The translations under genes were made by a program, and so were the position numbers. From Takakia lepidozioides (Eukaryota > Streptophyta > Takakiopsida > Takakiales > Takakiaceae), in assembly GCA_030704615.1 (NCBI GenBank), contig CM060732.1, positions 64,149,053 to 64,213,052 of the forward strand: 64,000 nucleotides of DNA, given 5' to 3'. Positions 60,126 to 64,000 of the stretch are shown in pieces (positions within the stretch are counted from its first letter, which is position 1; every line of letters begins with the position of its first letter). The notes below the pieces were generated by a model. That model did no database searches. It saw only the letters and a list, made by a program, of their open reading frames with translations, and was not told the DNA's origin.

Positions 60126-62547
60126 TCGGCGAGTGCATATATGTGTTGTCTAATGGTTGCTGTTCTTTCGTATGTTGCTAATGGAAATGTGCAAATGTAG
60201 ATTGAATTGGTTCAAATGTAGTAGTCAGCTACCAGCTGGATATTAAAATTTTCATGATGGTTATCAAAGAGGTTCTTAAATTCCAATTCCCAAGTGTTAT
60301 ATTCATAAAAATAAAATTGAATTTGAAAAGCATTATGGTCGTCACATCATCCTTAACCACGTCATTGTTGTCATTTTAAGTTGCCCAGACAAAATAAAAC
60401 AGAATTTTTAGGATGCCAGCTAGTGCTCAAAAAAAATTTCTTGGCAGGACAATAGGCCACGTCGATGGTTTTGGCTAAACCTCAATACCGTTCTAGCCAA
60501 GGCAATGGCAAGAGATATCGGCAAAACCTTAAAACTATTTTAGGCAAAAAAAAAAAAAAAACACGTTAATAGGTATTATTTATTTAAACCTAAATATCAT
60601 TCAATTACCCAAATAGCCATATTGTTAATAGATAAAATTGAATATTATTTTTTAATATAAATTCAAAACAATTTGGTACCTCGGTTAGAGGGTGTTGTAA
60701 TGTTCAGTTGTTACGTTTCTTCATTGCCACCCAAGTGATTGTCACCTATATCTTTATATTTTCATGGCCTTACAAGATTATTTCTTCATTCTTTTTTGTG
60801 ATTTGTTCATATAATTTAATTAATCATTAGAATAGCTTAGAATTGCGTGAATAATTTTGGGTTCAAATCTTGTCACTATTACCTTTATATTTGTTTTCAT
60901 GGCTTTACAAGGTTTTTTTTTTTTTTTTTTTTTCTTTCTTTCTTTCTGGAATTTGATTAGAATAGCTCAAAATTACATTAAAATAAATAAATAAATAAAA
61001 TTTGTACACTTGGTGGTTCATAATCGAGATTTTTTTTTTCTATTATACAGAATACATATCTATCACATTGATTACAAATAGTTTACAGTAAAGCATGGTT
61101 TTTAGAATGAGATAATAAGGTGAGCATCCACCATTGATAATATCAGCTTTGGTATTCACAATAACTTTATTTTTGTACAGGGGTTCGAACCCTCATAGGT
61201 ATCCACTATAGCACACAAAATTATGGCCCAAAGGCCTTTAATATTAACCAAAAATGATTAAAAATAATGGAGTTTTGGAAATGTAATATAATAAATAATT
61301 CGATTGAATAGATTTTGAACTTATTGGAATGATGAAATCTGAGTTGAAAACTTGATATAAGATAGTGGTATATTATTATAAACAAATATTTTAATTTTTT
61401 CTTTAAGTTATAGATAAATATAACATATTTATTCTGATAATAATAATAAAAACTTTGCTTACATAAATATCATATTTAACATATTTATAGTTTTTGAGAT
61501 GTAATATGACAAATAACTTGATTGATTGGATTTGAATTGGAGAGCATGATACAATATGATAATATGTTGTTTTATTATTATATAATATATAAAGATTAAT
61601 ATTTATATAATATTTATTATAATTACGAACATATAAATTAATAAATTTAAATAAACAAGTAAATAATTTTTATATATGTTTGAAATATGAAGATGTAATA
61701 GTAAAATATATGTTGATATATTTGAAATAGGTAAATAAATATGTAGAAAAAAATAAAATAAAACATGATTGATTCAAATTGGATATTTATTGATCGATGA
61801 TGGATAGAATGATAATTGATTTATATAGATGATAGGTGATTAATGTCGTTGATTATTGTTTGCTGGAAAATATTTATAACTTAGTTATATTTAGAATTTA
61901 CAGTTATATTTATATTTATATGTTTAGCTTATATACTTAAATTATAATATTTTTATATAGTATTTGTTATAATTTAATATTTAATATTTAGGTTACATAT
62001 ATTATATTTATATCATATTTGAATATTATATATATAATAGATTTGATAAAATAGTTAAAATGATGTAACATTAAAGTGACATGATAATAGTGTAATAAAT
62101 TTTGGTATTCTCTTGGAAATTTGAGAAAATATGTCTGATAATTTTGAGAGTAAAAAATAAATTGTTTATTTGAAAAGTAGTAATATTACACAACATTGTC
62201 TAAATATGATGCAAAAAAAAATCATATATTTTTATTATATTTAAAAAAAATATTTTTTAACATCATGTTGGACGACTTGAAACTCCTGTAACCATTATTA
62301 TATGTATCTAGACTTTAAATATGTCAAGCTTCTAATCTATTGGCTTGGTTATCATCTTTTGTGCTAACAAGTACTTACAATAAAATTATCAATAAAAAGT
62401 GTAAAAATTCAAAACATCATATTTCATTTTGCTAAGTGCGGTGTTGTAAAAACCTTTTAGAAGGGTTTACACTTTGACCAACATAAACTTTTCTATTTTC
62501 CAAACACGTAATCTTATAGATAAAATTTTTCAGGTTAGGTCATGTTT
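60126..62547. other. AT-rich intergenic DNA, no gene seen
   Basis: Very AT-rich with A and T runs (for example 60546-60560 and 60907-60930). Isolated GGTTCGAACCC/GGTTCAAATC B-box-like words lie near 61184 and 60871. No coding region. Confidence 0.7.
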
Positions 62548-63045
62548 TTATTTTTCAGTATGAGAACCTTTTGGAGCATACAGTGAACTAGGATTTTGAG
62601 TTGATGTTTTTGGTAAGTCCCGTGATTCATTAACATATATCTGAAAAATTTCAGATATGCAGGTGTGATCGTTTTGAACTTTAGAACAATCTCGTTTGGA
62701 TCGAGCTTTATTGACTACTTTATCAACATCATTGTACGTAAAATTCTTCATGTAAACGAGGTCAATGCCATAATGAAGCTCACCACCTTGGAAGTGGTTG
62801 TGGTCGATTGATATCATAAATGTGTCCAGCGTCCACTTTCGTGCCGGAAGGCAATAGCCCTTCAGGGCCAAGAGACACCATAGTTTATGCCTTGGAGAGG
62901 TGTCATACTTTACTTTTGGTACAGAGTAGTAATGCATAATATTCCATATTTGTCTAAACATGTTGCATGGGCAACACCTAGTATTTCTCCAAATATATAG
63001 GCTTTGATGTATGAGTGTAGGCAGAGTATGTAGTTGATGTGGCAT
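62548..63045 (-). CDS. Unrecognised 165-codon ORF
   Basis: The longest ORF of the AT-rich right end, with an ATG start, basic, and rich in His, Tyr and Cys. It stands out from its stop-rich surroundings and has a mixed, protein-like composition. No domain is recognised. It could be a relic exon of another element. Confidence 0.3.
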   Translation of the reverse strand: MPHQLHTLPTLIHQSLYIWRNTRCCPCNMFRQIWNIMHYYSVPKVKYDTSPRHKLWCLLALKGYCLPARKWTLDTFMISIDHNHFQGGELHYGIDLVYMKNFTYNDVDKVVNKARSKRDCSKVQNDHTCISEIFQIYVNESRDLPKTSTQNPSSLYAPKGSHTEK

Positions 63046-63394
63046 TGTGGTCTGATATTTATGTATGTGTATTAGGAATAGTTGTAGGACGTCTTTGAGT
63101 GGTAGGGGGTCTGAAAAAAATATTGATGAGTGTGTGTAATGGTTCAGAATGGAATTGTGGTAGTAACAAACAACTGTTGGACTGCCTCATGGCCTACTAT
63201 CCAACTATGTGACAACTACTAAGACCCAACCCCCGTCATATAATGGTTTTTTTTTTGGAATAATAAAATATTCAAACATATATAAACATATTGTTGTTGT
63301 TCTTTTTGTGGAAAAAACATTTTCATAAAGCATTTTTGGTTAGACTAAGAAAAAGATTCAAATGTTGGTTAAAGAAATAAAATAAAACAAATAT

Positions 63395-63640
63395 GACCCA
63401 GATGACGCCTTTCCCCAAAGGAAGCCTAAATTATACTGTCTCTTCATCCCCTGGACCACAACCTTCCATTGAACCCTAGATCAACTAGGTTATACCTTGG
63501 TTCAATGCGGAGGAAGGCACAAACTTGCTTCCTTGTGGGGTGTGGTATGATCTTTGCAATGCATCTACCCTATTGAGCCAAGGGAGCAGGATTTGAACCC
63601 AGAAGCACTTGGGTGGCACTCAGTGCACTATGCTACTGTG
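63395..63640 (-). other. Probable tRNA-derived SINE, minus strand
   Basis: On the minus strand, an A box-like tagcatagtgcactgagtg (63636-63618) is followed about 20 bp on by a perfect B box, GGTTCAAATCC (63599-63589). A body of about 190 bp then ends in a T/A-rich tail (near 63400). This is the layout of a pol III retroposon. No tRNA fold is complete. Confidence 0.5.
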
Positions 63641-64000
63641 ATGAATACTATTTAATTAGAAAGGGCGGATAGTTATTTTAATACAATAGATGGATGGAAG
63701 TACGAGCTGTAGATGAAAGTACAGACTATGGATGGAATGAACATATTGGATGAAAGTTCAGTGAGGTGTGCTGAGGAAGCTGAGCAAACGGCTACAATGA
63801 GGAAGCCTCTCTTGGCGCCATGTCTGTCTCTCTCTTTCTCTCTCGACCGATCGATCTTGTGTTTCTTTCGTTAGGAAATTTGTGCAGGTAGGTGTGCATT
63901 CCAATTACTTCGCTTTTCCCCGGTCGATTTTATGATATTCTGTTTTCTATCTGTGACCTCGTGCTCTATTCAAACCGGTAAGAACTTTTTCTCTCACGAT
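63641..64000. other. Right edge of the window, no gene supported
   Basis: A short CT microsatellite (63826-63844) is followed by unremarkable sequence. A GTAGGT-type donor context near 63888 could belong to a leader intron of a gene outside the window, but nothing coding is visible. Confidence 0.3.

Noticed and set aside
61175-61200. GGTTCGAACCC near 61184 as a tRNA or SINE
   Set aside because: The B-box word is present, but an A box at the right distance and a cloverleaf are lacking.

Overview
The window reads as plant nuclear DNA made almost wholly of transposable elements nested in one another. Two Ty3/Gypsy families, a hAT and a CACTA (TNP2-type) DNA transposon, a degenerate plant-style PPR gene array and a bulb-lectin exon all point to a large, repeat-rich genome of a land plant or close streptophyte relative. 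I cannot fix the species; the PPR style and the PHD-tailed, methyltransferase-bearing Gypsy element lean towards a seed-free plant or a streptophyte alga. No rRNA, tRNA, CRISPR or bacterial feature was seen.

Layout. 1-389: lysine-rich minus-strand sequence, interrupted by Gypsy element A (390-13262; LTRs 390-1366 and 12281-13262), which is frameshifted throughout. 13263-14264: more of the interrupted minus-strand sequence. 14273-29981: a hAT transposon with matching terminal inverted repeats and a perfect 8-bp target duplication; its transposase is split by a block at about 17586-28846. That block carries minus-strand Gypsy element M, copy 1. 29990-30770: low-complexity flank. 30771-37080: PPR and PDF-motif-like gene fragments, tandemly amplified after inactivation. 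37253-55743: CACTA transposon, hit by Gypsy element B (38869-52229), which has a perfect 5-bp duplication, LTRs apparently identical outside a satellite array, and four intact ORFs. 55744-58850: truncated second copy of element M, into which the CACTA inserted. 58850-64000: AT-rich intergenic DNA with SINE-like pieces and one unrecognised ORF.

Main point. Element M encodes a C5 cytosine DNA methyltransferase of DNMT3/DRM type between protease and reverse transcriptase, in frame with both, in two diverged copies. Copy 1 runs in one reading frame from gag to a C-terminal PHD finger (25260-17923) and is broken only by in-frame stops. One of these, a TAG between methyltransferase and reverse transcriptase, lies at the same place in both copies and is followed in both by CAACCA, which fits the leaky CARYYA readthrough context known from tobacco mosaic virus. 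I infer that the methyltransferase is made with Gag-Pro, and that reverse transcriptase, RNase H and integrase-PHD are made by readthrough.

Elements A and B share an order of ORF1, gag-pro, pol and a long post-pol ORF of about 1250 residues without recognised function. Both carry a CACAGCC-type short repeat in the LTRs and again in the coding tail of pol.
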